Shown: positions 8,513 to 16,930, counted from the stretch's first letter. The stretch is DNA of 64,000 bases from Streptomyces sp. NBC_00091 (GCF_026343185.1 NZ_JAPEMA010000001.1:2480001-2544000); one strand, 5' to 3'. Numbers and translations are program-made. The notes: generated from the sequence alone by a model not told the origin.

Positions 8513-9475
8513 TCACCCTAGAGAGCCAACTCCGCGATGAACAGCGGTTTTCCCCTTCCGAGAGCCGGAGCCGGAGCCCGAGCCAGACCCCGAGCGGACC
8601 AGGGTGCGCAGCATGCCCGCACCCGCCACCACCGCGCAGAGGTGCAGCAGGGCCGCGACGGCCGGATTCTCCGGCGGGGTGACCCCGGCGGGGCCCGCCA
8701 GCGCCAGGTACAGGGTGACGGGCAGCTTCCACCCGCTCCACGCGAACAGCGAGCCCGACCCCACCCAGCCGAACACCAGCGGAATCCAGCGGGGCACCCC
8801 CGCGGGCCGCGTCCGCGCGACCACCCAGACGGCGACGGCCCCGGCCACCGCCCAGAACCCGCCGACGGCCCCCAGCACGTACCCGGCGCCGATCCGCTCG
8901 GCGGGATGCGCGATGCCCGCCGTCCCGCCGGCCGCCCAGTACAGCCAGACCAGGCCCACGGCCGCCCCCAGCGCAGCCGCCCAGGGCAGTGCCGAGCGCG
9001 GCCCGTCGCCTATTCGCCCGGCGAACGCCTCCGGCCAGCGGCGCCTGAGGTAGGCGGGAACGGCGATAGCCAGCCCCAACCCCATCCCCAGGAACCCGAA
9101 CTGGATCAGTACCCCCTCCCAGACCGGCAGGGCCGGATCGTCACCACCCTCCTCCAGCAGCCCGCCGACCGCCGCGAACGGCAGCACCGAGACCAGGAAC
9201 CCCGAGCCCACCCAGGCGCAGAACCCGACCAGGGCCCCCGGTATCCGCATCCCCCACGGACGCACCAGGGCCAGCGCCAGCGCGATCCCGATCGCGGCCA
9301 TACCCACCGTGACGGTGTTGAGCACCACCCACTCCGCCATGGTGAATCCCTCGCCGACCGGCAGCACCCCGGCGACCGAGCCGACCACCCACCCCACCTT
9401 GATCAGCAGGTACGGCGACAACGCCAGCGCCGCCCCGTAGCCCGCGATCCGCCCCACCCGATCCCAGCGCTCCAT
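8513..9475 (-). CDS. multi-pass membrane protein of unknown function
   Basis: 320 residues with about seven hydrophobic segments and a short Gly-Ser tail (SGSGSGSGS) near the C-terminus. The ATG at 9473-9475 is supported by a strong GGAGGGGGGAT just upstream. I recognise no transporter motif. It is the first gene of a three-gene minus-strand operon with an S41 peptidase and a repeat protein, so it may be a client, anchor or sensor for the peptidase; that is inference from position only. Confidence 0.8.
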   Translation of the reverse strand: MERWDRVGRIAGYGAALALSPYLLIKVGWVVGSVAGVLPVGEGFTMAEWVVLNTVTVGMAAIGIALALALVRPWGMRIPGALVGFCAWVGSGFLVSVLPFAAVGGLLEEGGDDPALPVWEGVLIQFGFLGMGLGLAIAVPAYLRRRWPEAFAGRIGDGPRSALPWAAALGAAVGLVWLYWAAGGTAGIAHPAERIGAGYVLGAVGGFWAVAGAVAVWVVARTRPAGVPRWIPLVFGWVGSGSLFAWSGWKLPVTLYLALAGPAGVTPPENPAVAALLHLCAVVAGAGMLRTLVRSGSGSGSGSGSRKGKTAVHRGVGSLG

Positions 9476-9534
9476 CTGAATCCCCCCTCCACCACCAGGA
9501 ATTCCAGAGTCGTCCATCCGCGATCGGGTCACCT

Positions 9535-9574
9535 CCCCCAGCTGGGGGAACCCTCTCCCCCGCACGGGGGAGAG
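9535..9574. repeat. two adjacent GC-rich palindromes
   Basis: CCCCCAGCTGGGGG at 9535-9548 is a perfect palindrome. CTCTCCCCC-GCAC-GGGGGAGAG at 9553-9574 is a perfect hairpin. Both lie in the 204-bp gap between the divergent membrane gene (9475) and a small secreted peptide gene (9680). They may be regulatory or intergenic repeat elements. Confidence 0.5.
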
Positions 9575-9679
9575 GCTCGGGCGAGTGATCGATTCTGCGG
9601 TGAATCGGCTCCGGCAACCGGGTGATCAAGAGTGTCCTCGGCTGGTGGGGCGGAGCGCGCGGACGCTATCTCTGCACGC

Positions 9680-9883
9680 ATGATCAAGAACATCGCCGCC
9701 GCCGCGGCGCTCGCTCTCAGCACCGCCCTGCTCACCTTCTCCCCCGCCCAGGCAGCGCCGAGCTCCTTCCCGCTCCCGCCCTTCGGCTACTACTCCCTCA
9801 CCTCGGGCCCGGTCGTCTGGCACGCCCCGCTGTCGGCCCACCCCGCCTTCCACCCCGCGTACGTCGTCTACGGGCTGCGCTGA
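9680..9883 (+). CDS. small secreted peptide
   Basis: 67 residues. MIKNIAAAAALALSTALLTF is a clear signal peptide ending at SPAQAA, leaving a mature peptide of only about 38 residues. That peptide is rich in Pro, Tyr and His (FGYYSL, HPAFHPAYVVYG). There are no cysteines and no known motif. A ribosome site is not obvious. A perfect terminator hairpin follows 21 bases after the stop, which supports a real transcription unit. Function unknown. Confidence 0.65.
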   Translation: MIKNIAAAAALALSTALLTFSPAQAAPSSFPLPPFGYYSLTSGPVVWHAPLSAHPAFHPAYVVYGLR

Positions 9884-9904
9884 CACCGGGCAGCCCCCCG
9901 CACG

Positions 9905-9941
9905 CCCGTGCCCCCGCCGTGTTGACCGGCGGGGGCACGGG
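9905..9941. terminator. bidirectional terminator hairpin
   Basis: A perfect 15-bp stem, CCCGTGCCCCCGCCG against CGGCGGGGGCACGGG, with a 7-base loop. It lies between the convergent ends of the small peptide gene (9883) and the VOC gene (9950). Confidence 0.75.
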
Positions 9942-9949
9942 AGCCCGGC

Positions 9950-10762
9950 CTAGCCGAACTTCGGCATCTCCCCGACCGTCGTCGACAGGTCGATCACCGC
10001 GAACGCCGCGCCCTGCGGGTCGGTGAGCGCCGCGAAGCGGCCGAACGGGCTGTCCATCGGCCCGAAGTGCAGCGCCCCGCCGCGCGCCTTGGTCTTCTCG
10101 ATCGCCTCGTCGCAGTTCGGCACCGCGAAGTAGACCTGCACGTAGGAGGGGATCTCGGGCGGGAACTCGTCGCCCATCTTCATCCGGCCCAGCACCGCGT
10201 TCTCCGGCCCGCCCACGCTGAAGACCTTGAAGTCCATCCCGGCCATCTCCGGGTCGTCACCGGCCTCCATCTGCTGGGACCCGTACGGGAAGACCTGCGC
10301 CAGGAACTCGTCCGCCTTGTCCGGCTCCCGGGTGAAGACCTCCGCCCAGGCGTAGCCGCCGGCCTCCCCGACCTTCTCGAAGCCCTTGTGCTCGCCGGGC
10401 TGCCAGACGCCGAAGACGGCGCCGCTCGGCTCCTTCGCGATCGCCATCGTGCCGAACGGGCCGACCTGCATCGGCTCCATCATCAGCGTGCCGCCCGCGG
10501 CCTTGATCTTCTCGGCGGTGGCTGCGGCGTCCGCCGAGGCGAAGTACAGACACCACTGCGAGGGCGCGTCACCCCCCGGCATCGGCGGCACCACGGCCGC
10601 GACCGCCTTGCCGTCGGAGTAGGCCTGCGTGTAGTTGCCGTACTCGCTGCTGGCCTCGCCGAAGGTCCAGCCCAGCACATCGCCGTAGAACTCCTTGGCC
10701 GCCTCCACGTCGGTGAACATCGCGTCCACCCAGCACGGGGCGCCTTCCGGGAACTCAGCCAT
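9950..10762 (-). CDS. VOC-family protein with two glyoxalase-like domains
   Basis: 270 residues forming two vicinal-oxygen-chelate repeats. The first (about 3-125) opens GAPCWVDAMFTDVEAAKEFYGDVLGW and ends in MAIAKEPSGAVFGVWQ. The second (about 138-262) opens AWAEVFTREPDKADEFLAQVF and ends in AALTDPQGAAFAVID. This tandem type is common in Streptomyces and may act in metal-dependent isomerisation, ring cleavage or antibiotic sequestration; substrate unknown. The ATG at 10760-10762 follows AGGAG. It is divergent from the HhH-GPD gene with 131 bp between. Confidence 0.88.
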   Translation of the reverse strand: MAEFPEGAPCWVDAMFTDVEAAKEFYGDVLGWTFGEASSEYGNYTQAYSDGKAVAAVVPPMPGGDAPSQWCLYFASADAAATAEKIKAAGGTLMMEPMQVGPFGTMAIAKEPSGAVFGVWQPGEHKGFEKVGEAGGYAWAEVFTREPDKADEFLAQVFPYGSQQMEAGDDPEMAGMDFKVFSVGGPENAVLGRMKMGDEFPPEIPSYVQVYFAVPNCDEAIEKTKARGGALHFGPMDSPFGRFAALTDPQGAAFAVIDLSTTVGEMPKFG

Positions 10763-10893
10763 GGTCGATCGACTCCTGTGTCGTCCTGCACGCATGCTTG
10801 CCCTGTCGATCCCACGCTAGGCGGGGGGTCTGACAACCGCGCGCCGACCGCGCCGACCGCGCGGCGGGGCCGGTCCCGGGGGAGGCTGGAGGC

Positions 10894-11478
10894 ATGGACG
10901 ACATCACCATCCGGCTCGCGCAGCAGCCCGAGGCCGACGCCCTGCTCGCCCGCAGCCCGCTGGCCGCGCTCACCGGGATGCTGCTCGACCAGCAGGTGCC
11001 GATGGAGTGGGCGTTCTCGGGGCCCTGGACGATCTCCCAGCGGCTCGGCGCCGAAGACCTCGACGCGCACGCCATCGCCGCCCACGACCCGGAGGCCTTC
11101 GCGGCGCTGCTCTCGCAGAAGCCGGCCGTGCACCGCTACCCGGGGTCGATGGCGAAGCGGATCCAGCAGCTGTGCGCGTACCTGGTGGAGCACTACGACG
11201 GGGACGCGCAGGCCGTCTGGGCGGACGCGGCGACGGGCGCGGAGCTGCTGGCCCGCCTGAAGGCGCTGCCGGGCTTCGGGGAGCAGAAGGCGCAGATCTT
11301 CCTGGCGCTGCTGGGCAAGCGGTTCGGCGTCCGCCCGAAGGGGTGGCGGGAGGCGGCCGGCGGGTACGGGCTCGCCAACGTGCACCGGTCCGCCGCCGAT
11401 ATCACCGGGCCGGAGTCGCTGGCGAAGGTCCGGGAGTACAAGCAGGCCCAGAAGGCCGCCGCCAAGCAGCTCCGCTAG
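10894..11478 (+). CDS. HhH-GPD-type base-excision DNA repair protein
   Basis: 194 residues, shorter than classical AlkA or endonuclease III. The helix-hairpin-helix is LPGFGEQKA at 125-133. The region MLLDQQVPMEWAFSGPWTISQR (29-50) matches the opening of the HhH-GPD helical domain in this actinobacterial subfamily. Such proteins are annotated as base-excision glycosylases. The catalytic Asp of the family is not clearly placed, because the C-terminus is short (LANVHRSAADI near 160-170), so it could be non-catalytic. GGAGG precedes the ATG. Confidence 0.85.
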   Translation: MDDITIRLAQQPEADALLARSPLAALTGMLLDQQVPMEWAFSGPWTISQRLGAEDLDAHAIAAHDPEAFAALLSQKPAVHRYPGSMAKRIQQLCAYLVEHYDGDAQAVWADAATGAELLARLKALPGFGEQKAQIFLALLGKRFGVRPKGWREAAGGYGLANVHRSAADITGPESLAKVREYKQAQKAAAKQLR

Positions 11479-11492
11479 CCCCGCCGAACGAT

Positions 11493-11586
11493 ACGGGCCG
11501 GCTGCGCCGGACCCCCTGGGGCTCCGCCGCCGTCGGGCCGCCCGGAGGGTACGAGCCGGCTGCGCCGGGCCCCCTGGGGCTCCGCC
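11493..11586. repeat. 36-bp direct repeat, two copies 58 bp apart
   Basis: 11493-11528 and 11551-11586 share the pattern ACGxGCCGGCTGCGCCGG followed by CCCCTGGGGCTCCGCC, with two mismatches. Each unit contains its own palindromes (GCCGGCTGCGCCGGx, CCCCTGGGG). This resembles the mobile-like palindromic intergenic elements of Streptomyces. Confidence 0.7.
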
Positions 11587-11596
11587 CCAGACCCCG

Positions 11597-11708
11597 CGCC
11601 TCAAACGCCGGCGAGGCTGGATTTTGCTGAGCTGCGCTCGCAGTGCCGCTCAGCGGGCTGGAGGCGCGGGCTCGCAGCGCACTCCCAGCCCCGCCGGCGA
11701 TTGAGGCG
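11597..11708. repeat. long imperfect inverted repeat
   Basis: The 24-base arms (11597-11620 and 11685-11708) match at 22 of 24 positions when one is reverse-complemented (CGCCTCAA-x-CGCCGGCG-x-GGCTGG). The 64-bp centre contains further short repeats of CTCGCAG and CGCTCAGCG. This is typical of Streptomyces intergenic repeat elements found in many genomic copies. Confidence 0.7.
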
Positions 11709-11950
11709 GGAACGGTGGAAGGGCCGGTAGGGGACCAGCCCCGCGCAGCGGCCCCACCCGCAGGCGACGGCCGGACCCCAGCCCGGGCCCGTGCCCCCGC
11801 CCCGGGTCCGACGGACGGAGTCCGGCGCAGCGGCGCGAAGCCGGAGAGGCGCCCCGGCGCCGAGCCGCGCGAGCGGCGCGTCGGGAAATGGTCGGACTGT
11901 TGGGTACCCCCGGCGTGGGGTGGGGTGGGGGCGGTCGTAGGGTCGGTCGC

Positions 11951-12424
11951 ATGATCGAAAACCTCACCCGCGCGGCCGCCGCCGAAGTCATCTCCGACGG
12001 CCCCGGCAGCTTCATCACCCTGCTCACGGACACCCCGGAGCTCACCTGCAACACCGCGTGCTTCGAGGTCGGCGCCGCCGGTGCCCCGGTGCACTTCCAC
12101 ACCAAGGCCACCGAGTTCTTCCACGTCACCGAGGGCCGGCTCGACGTACTCGTCGGCGACGAGATCCACACCCTCACCAAGGGTGACTTCATCAGCGTCG
12201 CGCCCGGCGTGAAGCACGCCTTCGCCCCGGCCGCCGGTCACACCGCCGAGGTGTTCGTCGGCTTCACCCCCGGCATGGCCCGCTTCGACTACTACCGCCT
12301 CCTCGGGCGGGTGCGCGCCGGCGAGGCCACCGTGCAGGACATCATCGACAGCCAGCCCACGTACGACAACCACTACGCCGAGAGCGACGCCTGGGCCGGC
12401 CGGCTGCGCAGCGCCGACGCGTAG
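11951..12424 (+). CDS. cupin-domain protein (quercetin dioxygenase-like)
   Basis: 157 residues in a single cupin fold. The metal-ligand set is visible: His48 and His50 (VHFH), Glu55, and His89 (GVKHAF), with the GDFISVAPG turn between the motifs. Such proteins are annotated as quercetin 2,3-dioxygenase-like, but the substrate cannot be read from sequence. The ATG at 11951 is preceded by TAGGGT at 11938-11943 and no Shine-Dalgarno, so the message may be leaderless. The 3' end overlaps convergent opcA by 52 bp. Confidence 0.88.
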   Translation: MIENLTRAAAAEVISDGPGSFITLLTDTPELTCNTACFEVGAAGAPVHFHTKATEFFHVTEGRLDVLVGDEIHTLTKGDFISVAPGVKHAFAPAAGHTAEVFVGFTPGMARFDYYRLLGRVRAGEATVQDIIDSQPTYDNHYAESDAWAGRLRSADA

Positions 12425-13305
12425 ACCTCGTCGGCGTCGAGCCGTCGCAGTTCCTCCGCGATCAGCTCGGCGGTGCTGCGGATCTTGAGCGCGACCTTGC
12501 GGTCGGGCCAGCCGGGCAGCACCAGCGTGGCCAGCGAGCCGGTGGGCCGGTCCACGACCACCTCCCCGGCGGAAGTCTCCAGCCGGACCCGGGTGATGAC
12601 CGGCCCCTCGGTGGCCACCCGGGTCACCGGCACCCCCAGCTTGTCCTCCAGCCAGCGCGCCAGCAGCTCGGCGCTCGCGTTGTCGGCCTCGCTCTCCACC
12701 GCCGCGGCGGTCACCGGCAGCGGCTTCTGGTCGAAGGCGCAGGCCAGCAGCGAGCGCCACGGCGTGAGCCGGGTCCAGGCGAGGTCGGTGTCACCGGGGG
12801 CGTACGAGGCCGCGCGCGCGTCCAGCACACCGACCGGGTCGGGCGCCGCCTGGGAGTCGGTGATCCTGCGCTGCGCCAGCGCGCCCAGCTCGTCGCGGGC
12901 GGGATCGGCGGGGGCGTCGGCCGGCCACCACGCCACCACCGGCGCGTCCGGCACCAGCAGCGGCAGCACCACCGAGCCGGCCTGGGTGGTGAGGTCGCCG
13001 TGCAGGCGCAGCAGCACGATCTCCCCGGACCCGGCGTCCGAGCCCACGCGCAGCTCGGCGTCGAGCCGGGTCTGGCGCCGCCGCTCCGGGCCGCGCGAGG
13101 TCCGCTTGATCACGGTGATGATCCGGCACGGGTGCTCGCGCGAGGCCTCGGAGGCCGCGCGCAGGGCGTCGTAGGCGTTCTCCTCGTCGGTGACTATGAC
13201 GAGGGTCAGCACCAGTCCCATCGTGGGACTGCCAACGGCCCGGCGGGCGTCGAGCAGCGCCCGGCCGATCTTGCTGGACGTGGTGTCGGTGAGTTCTGTC
13301 CGCAT
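12373..13305 (-). CDS. opcA: glucose-6-phosphate dehydrogenase assembly protein OpcA
   Basis: 310 residues closely matching actinobacterial OpcA: an N-terminal TDTTSSKIGRALLDARRAVG, VLTLVIVTDEENAYDALRAA, PDAPVVAWWPADAPADPA and WTRLTPWRSLLACAFDQ are family hallmarks. OpcA supports assembly and activity of Zwf (glucose-6-phosphate dehydrogenase) in the oxidative pentose phosphate pathway. It is normally encoded in a tkt-tal-zwf-opcA cluster. Here no zwf, tal or tkt gene is nearby, so this is probably a second, detached copy. The terminal 52 bases overlap the cupin gene convergently. Confidence 0.92.
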   Translation of the reverse strand: MRTELTDTTSSKIGRALLDARRAVGSPTMGLVLTLVIVTDEENAYDALRAASEASREHPCRIITVIKRTSRGPERRRQTRLDAELRVGSDAGSGEIVLLRLHGDLTTQAGSVVLPLLVPDAPVVAWWPADAPADPARDELGALAQRRITDSQAAPDPVGVLDARAASYAPGDTDLAWTRLTPWRSLLACAFDQKPLPVTAAAVESEADNASAELLARWLEDKLGVPVTRVATEGPVITRVRLETSAGEVVVDRPTGSLATLVLPGWPDRKVALKIRSTAELIAEELRRLDADEVYASALRSRPAQASLSA

Positions 13306-13405
13306 ACCCCCGAGTCTGTCAGCGCCCGCCGTACGGCTGACAGCCGGTTCGCTTGATTCCTTCTGGAGGGGGGACGGGCGAGAGGAACCGGGGAGAGGCG
13401 TGCGG

Positions 13406-15073
13406 CTACCGCCTGCGGCGCGCCGTTCCGAAGATGGACCGGGAGATCTCGCGCCCCAGCTGCGTACCGATCGAGCGCGCCAGCGAGCGGAACAGCCCGC
13501 TCCCCACCACCTGTTCGGCCAGCGAGGGCTCCGCCTTCGGGGCGCTGCGCGCAGCCTTCGCCTCCTCCTTCGCCTGCTTCTCGGCCTCCGCCGCCGCGGC
13601 CGCCGCCTCCGCCTCGGCCTCCGCGGCCGCCTGTTCGGCGGTGATCTTCTCGTACGCGGACTCCCGGTCGACCGGCTCGGCGTAACGCCCGTACAGCAGC
13701 GAGCCCTTCACGGCCCGGTCCAGGGCGTCCGCGTCGATCGGCCCCATCAGGGACTGCGGGGCGCGCAGCCGGGTGGCGGCGACCGGCGTCGGGGCGCCCT
13801 TCTCGCTGAGCACCGTGATCACCGCCTCGCCGGTGCCGAGCCCGGTGAGGGTCTCCTCCAGGTCGTACGCGGAGTTGGGGAAGGTCTTCACCGTCGCCTT
13901 GAGGGCCTTCGCGTCGTCCGGGGTGAAGGCGCGCAGGGCGTGCTGCACGCGGTTGCCGAGCTGCGCCAGCACGTCGGCCGGTACGTCCTTGGGGGTCTGG
14001 GTCACGAAGAAAACGCCGATTCCCTTGGAGCGGATCAGCCGGACGGTCTGGGTGATGGACTCCAGGAATGCCTTCGAGGCCCCGTTGAAGAGCAGGTGCG
14101 CCTCGTCGAAGAAGAAGACCAGTTTGGGCTGTTCCAGGTCGCCGACTTCGGGCAGGCCGGTGTAGAGATCGGCCAGCAGCCACATCAGGAATGTGGAGAA
14201 AAGCTGCGGTTTGTCCTGAACGGCCGGGAGTTCCAGTACGGAGAGCAGCCCGCGCCCGTCGGTCGCCGTCCGGAGGAATTCACTGGTGTCGAATTCGGGC
14301 TCGCCGAAGAATTCCGAAGCTCCCTGCTGCTCGAATGCGGTCAGGGCGCGCAGGATCACGCCCGCGGTCACCGTCGAGAGTCCGCCGATCCCCTTGAGCT
14401 CGGCCTTCCCCTTGTCGGAGACGAGGAAGGCGACCACCGCCCGCAGGTCCTTGAGGTCGAACAGCTCGAGGCCCTTGGCGTCGGCGTAGTGGAAGATCAG
14501 GCCGAGGGACTGCTCCTGCGTCTGGTTCAGCTGGAGCACCTTGGACATCAGCACCGGCCCGAAGGACGTGACGGTGGCGCGCAGCGGGATGCCGGGGCCG
14601 ATCCCGCCCAGGGAGTAGAACTCGCTGGGGTAGCCGGTGGCCTCCCACTCCTGGGCGACGTCCCTGGCCCGCTCCGCGGTCTTCTCGTTCGCCGCGCCCG
14701 GCGCCGAGATCCCCGAGACGTCCCCCTTGATGTCGGCCAGGAAGACGGGCACGCCGTTCGCCGACAGCTGCTCGGCGATCAGCTGGAGGGTCTTGGTCTT
14801 GCCGGTGCCGGTGGCGCCCGCGACGAGCCCGTGCCGGTTGAGCATCGACAGCGGGATCCGGATCTGCCGCTCGGGCAGGCAGTTCCCGTCCCAGAGCAGG
14901 GCCCCCAGGTCGAGCGCGGGTCCGGTGAAGGCGTACCCGGCGGCGATCTTGGCGACGGCCTCGGCGGCGATCCCGGCGACGGCCTCGGCGGCGATCCCGG
15001 CAGCGGCCGGGTCCGGCGGGCCGGCCGGAACCGCGGGGTCCCCCGGAACGGCGGGGTCGGTGCTCTGGCTCAT
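13406..15073 (-). CDS. HerA-like helicase/ATPase (DUF853)
   Basis: 555 residues. An Ala-rich N-terminal stretch (24-45, IAAEAVAGIAAEAVAKIAA) is encoded by tandem 24-bp DNA repeats. Walker A is GATGTGKT at 86-93, Walker B is LVFFFDEAH at 318-326, and VFFVTQTPKDVP near 350 is the sensor/arginine region typical of the HerA-FtsK superfamily. A Lys/Ala/Glu-rich coiled segment (about 480-520) precedes a basic tail. DUF853 proteins are presumed DNA-translocating ATPases. No NurA nuclease partner is visible. GGGAGGGATGC supports the ATG at 15073. Confidence 0.9.
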   Translation of the reverse strand: MSQSTDPAVPGDPAVPAGPPDPAAAGIAAEAVAGIAAEAVAKIAAGYAFTGPALDLGALLWDGNCLPERQIRIPLSMLNRHGLVAGATGTGKTKTLQLIAEQLSANGVPVFLADIKGDVSGISAPGAANEKTAERARDVAQEWEATGYPSEFYSLGGIGPGIPLRATVTSFGPVLMSKVLQLNQTQEQSLGLIFHYADAKGLELFDLKDLRAVVAFLVSDKGKAELKGIGGLSTVTAGVILRALTAFEQQGASEFFGEPEFDTSEFLRTATDGRGLLSVLELPAVQDKPQLFSTFLMWLLADLYTGLPEVGDLEQPKLVFFFDEAHLLFNGASKAFLESITQTVRLIRSKGIGVFFVTQTPKDVPADVLAQLGNRVQHALRAFTPDDAKALKATVKTFPNSAYDLEETLTGLGTGEAVITVLSEKGAPTPVAATRLRAPQSLMGPIDADALDRAVKGSLLYGRYAEPVDRESAYEKITAEQAAAEAEAEAAAAAAEAEKQAKEEAKAARSAPKAEPSLAEQVVGSGLFRSLARSIGTQLGREISRSIFGTARRRR

Positions 15074-15161
15074 GCATCCCTCCCGGAATGTCCCTGTGTG
15101 CCACTTTTGCACCAACGGCGCGAGGCTGCGCCCGGAGGCACCGGCCCGGTAGGCTTTCCGT

Positions 15162-15458
15162 GTGATCTTCAAGCGCATCGGAAGCGGGCGGCCGTACCCC
15201 GACCACGGCAGGGAAACCACCCGGCAGTGGGCGGATGTCGCCCCGCGCCCGGTCCGGCTCGACCAGCTCGTGACCACCAAGGGACAGCTGGACCTCGAGA
15301 CCCTCCTCGCCGAGGACTCCACCTTCTACGGCGACCTCTTCGCGCACGTCGTGAAGTGGCAGGGCGACCTCTACCTGGAGGACGGGCTGCACCGCGCCGT
15401 GCGCGCGGCGCTCCAGCAGCGCCAGGTCCTGCACGCGCGCGTCCTCGAGATGGACTGA
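15162..15458 (+). CDS. small conserved actinobacterial protein (annotated VapB-like in some genomes)
   Basis: 98 residues. The central part LDQLVTTKGQLDLETLLAEDSTFYGDLFAHVVKWQ leads to LYLEDGLHRAVRAALQQRQ, which recalls ParB/sulfiredoxin-like DGxHR motifs. Relatives are sometimes labelled type II antitoxin, but no toxin gene is adjacent, so I do not adopt that function. TAGGCT at 15150-15155 lies exactly 6 bases before the GTG, so the transcript is probably leaderless. It is divergent from the HerA-like gene. Confidence 0.75.
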   Translation: MIFKRIGSGRPYPDHGRETTRQWADVAPRPVRLDQLVTTKGQLDLETLLAEDSTFYGDLFAHVVKWQGDLYLEDGLHRAVRAALQQRQVLHARVLEMD

Positions 15459-15537
15459 TTGCGCCTTTCGGGTCTGCCTTACCCGATCAACAGATCATTT
15501 AGTAGGCATCGTTCCGGTACGGCACTACGCTGCGCCC

Positions 15538-16233
15538 ATGAGCATGCTCACTCCCCCCGGCATGGGCGGAAAGTACCGCGTAACGGGAGCTGCCTACCCC
15601 CGTATGAGCCGCCCCCGGCGGCGCCGGAAGATCCTCTTCGTCCTGCTCGGATCAGTCCTGGCCCTGGCCCTGCTCGGCTACGGTGCGCTGCAGCTCATCG
15701 ACGTGTTCCGCGGCGACGACAGCGGCAAGCGCCTTACGGCGGCGGCCGGCAAGAACTGCCCGACGGCGTCCGCCAAACCCGCCGCGAAACCCGCCGGCGC
15801 CGCCAAACCCGCCACAGGACCGGACGCGGCCCCCGCCGCCTCCGGCGCCCCCGCCGTCGCACTGCCCCAGCCCGGCCAGATCACGGTCAACGTCTACAAC
15901 GCGACCCCGCGCGCGGGCCTGGCCAAGGCGGTCGGCGACGAGCTGAAGAAACGCGGCTTCGCCATCGGCCACGTCGGCAACGCCCCCGCCGACTTCGACA
16001 AGAAGGTCCCCGGCCCCGGGATACTGCTCGGCTCCCCGCAGACCGACAAGGCGGCCTACTCCGTCCTCGGCACCCAGCTCGCCGGGGTGACCACGCAGAC
16101 CGACGCCCGTGAGGGCGCGGACATCGACCTGATCCTCGGCGACTCCTTCAAGGAGCTCACCACGAAGGAGGACGCGGACAAGGCGCTGGCCGTCCTGGCC
16201 AACCCCGTACCCGCGCCCTCCGCGAAGTGCTGA
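15538..16233 (+). CDS. membrane-anchored LytR C-terminal domain protein
   Basis: 231 residues. A basic stretch (PRRRRK, 25-30) precedes one transmembrane helix (31-53), so the bulk is outside. A Lys-Pro-Ala linker (about 78-108) leads to a LytR_C domain (about 113-215) beginning ITVNVYNATPRAGLAKAVGDELKKRGF. LytR_C domains are appended to some LCP-family cell-wall ligases; here it stands alone without the LCP catalytic part, suggesting a wall-binding or accessory role. TACGCT at 15526-15531 lies 6 bases before the ATG, indicating a leaderless start. Confidence 0.88.
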   Translation: MSMLTPPGMGGKYRVTGAAYPRMSRPRRRRKILFVLLGSVLALALLGYGALQLIDVFRGDDSGKRLTAAAGKNCPTASAKPAAKPAGAAKPATGPDAAPAASGAPAVALPQPGQITVNVYNATPRAGLAKAVGDELKKRGFAIGHVGNAPADFDKKVPGPGILLGSPQTDKAAYSVLGTQLAGVTTQTDAREGADIDLILGDSFKELTTKEDADKALAVLANPVPAPSAKC

Positions 16234-16245
16234 TCCCCCGGCGGG

Positions 16246-16305
16246 GGTGTTACTCGACCGGGTGTTGCTCGGCCAGGTGTGACTCGGCCGGGTGTTACTC
16301 GGCCG
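16246..16305. repeat. 15-bp tandem repeat, four copies, spanning the upp stop codon
   Basis: Four contiguous 15-bp units (16246, 16261, 16276, 16291). On the minus strand they read CGGCCGAGTAACACC with one to three differences. The gene-proximal unit contains the last codons and TAA of upp, so the array looks like serial duplication of the gene end into the gap before convergent LytR_C. Confidence 0.9.
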
Positions 16306-16930
16306 AGCCGTACATGCGGTCGCCCGCGTCGCCCAGGCCCGGCACGATGTAGCCGTGCTCGTTGAGCCGCTCGTCCACGGCGGCCGTCACCACCGTCACC
16401 GGCGTGCCCGCGAGCTCGCGCTCCATGACCTCGACGCCCTCGGGCGCGGCCAGCAGCACCACGGCGGTCACGTCGTCGGCGCCGCGCTTGATGAGTTCCT
16501 GGATCGCGGCGACCAGCGTGCCGCCGGTGGCCAGCATCGGGTCGACGACGTAGACCTGGCGGCCGGAGAGGTCCTCGGGCATGCGCGTCGCGTACGTGGA
16601 GGCCTCGAGGGTCTCCTCGTTGCGGACCATGCCCAGGAAGCCCACCTCGGCCGTCGGCAGCAGCCGCACCATGCCGTCCAGCATGCCGAGGCCGGCGCGC
16701 AGGATCGGCACGACCAGCGGGCGCGGGTGGGACAGCTTGACGCCGGTGGTCGGGCCGACCGGGGTCACGATGTCGGCCTGCTCGGTGCGGACGTCGCGGG
16801 TGGCCTCGTAGGCGAGGAGGGTCACCAGCTCGTCGGCGAGCCGCCGGAAGGTGGGGGAGTCGGTGCGCTTGTCGCGCAGGGTGGTGAGTTTGTGCGCCAC
16901 CAAGGGGTGATCGACGACCTGCAAACGCAC
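16295..16930 (-). CDS. upp: uracil phosphoribosyltransferase
   Basis: 211 residues. It converts uracil and PRPP to UMP in pyrimidine salvage, in the cytoplasm. The PRPP-binding loop is [11 protein letters not shown] (about 128-138), and the uracil-binding C-terminus [16 protein letters not shown] is intact. [12 protein letters not shown] near 75-86 is also diagnostic. The GTG at 16928-16930 is chosen because GGAGG lies 5 bases upstream and the protein then begins [15 protein letters not shown], as in relatives. It is divergent from the universal stress gene. The stop codon is embedded in a four-copy tandem repeat. Confidence 0.96.
   Translation of the reverse strand: MRLQVVDHPLVAHKLTTLRDKRTDSPTFRRLADELVTLLAYEATRDVRTEQADIVTPVGPTTGVKLSHPRPLVVPILRAGLGMLDGMVRLLPTAEVGFLGMVRNEETLEASTYATRMPEDLSGRQVYVVDPMLATGGTLVAAIQELIKRGADDVTAVVLLAAPEGVEVMERELAGTPVTVVTAAVDERLNEHGYIVPGLGDAGDRMYGSAE

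Larger units (their letters stand above)
11479..11950. other. 472-bp intergenic region with repeats, no gene seen
   Basis: No credible reading frame on either strand. The region holds a direct repeat (11493-11586), a long imperfect inverted repeat (11597-11708), and a likely -10 box TAGGGT at 11938-11943 for the leaderless cupin gene. Confidence 0.6.

Noticed and set aside
13406..15073. HerA-NurA or HerA-linked defence system
   Set aside because: No nuclease, SIR2 or other effector gene lies next to the HerA-like ATPase; neighbours are housekeeping genes.
15162..15458. VapBC toxin-antitoxin system
   Set aside because: No PIN-domain or other toxin gene is adjacent; the small protein is flanked by a divergent ATPase and a LytR_C gene.
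13190..15502. 770-residue open frame on the plus strand
   Set aside because: Antisense to the HerA-like ATPase with intact Walker motifs.
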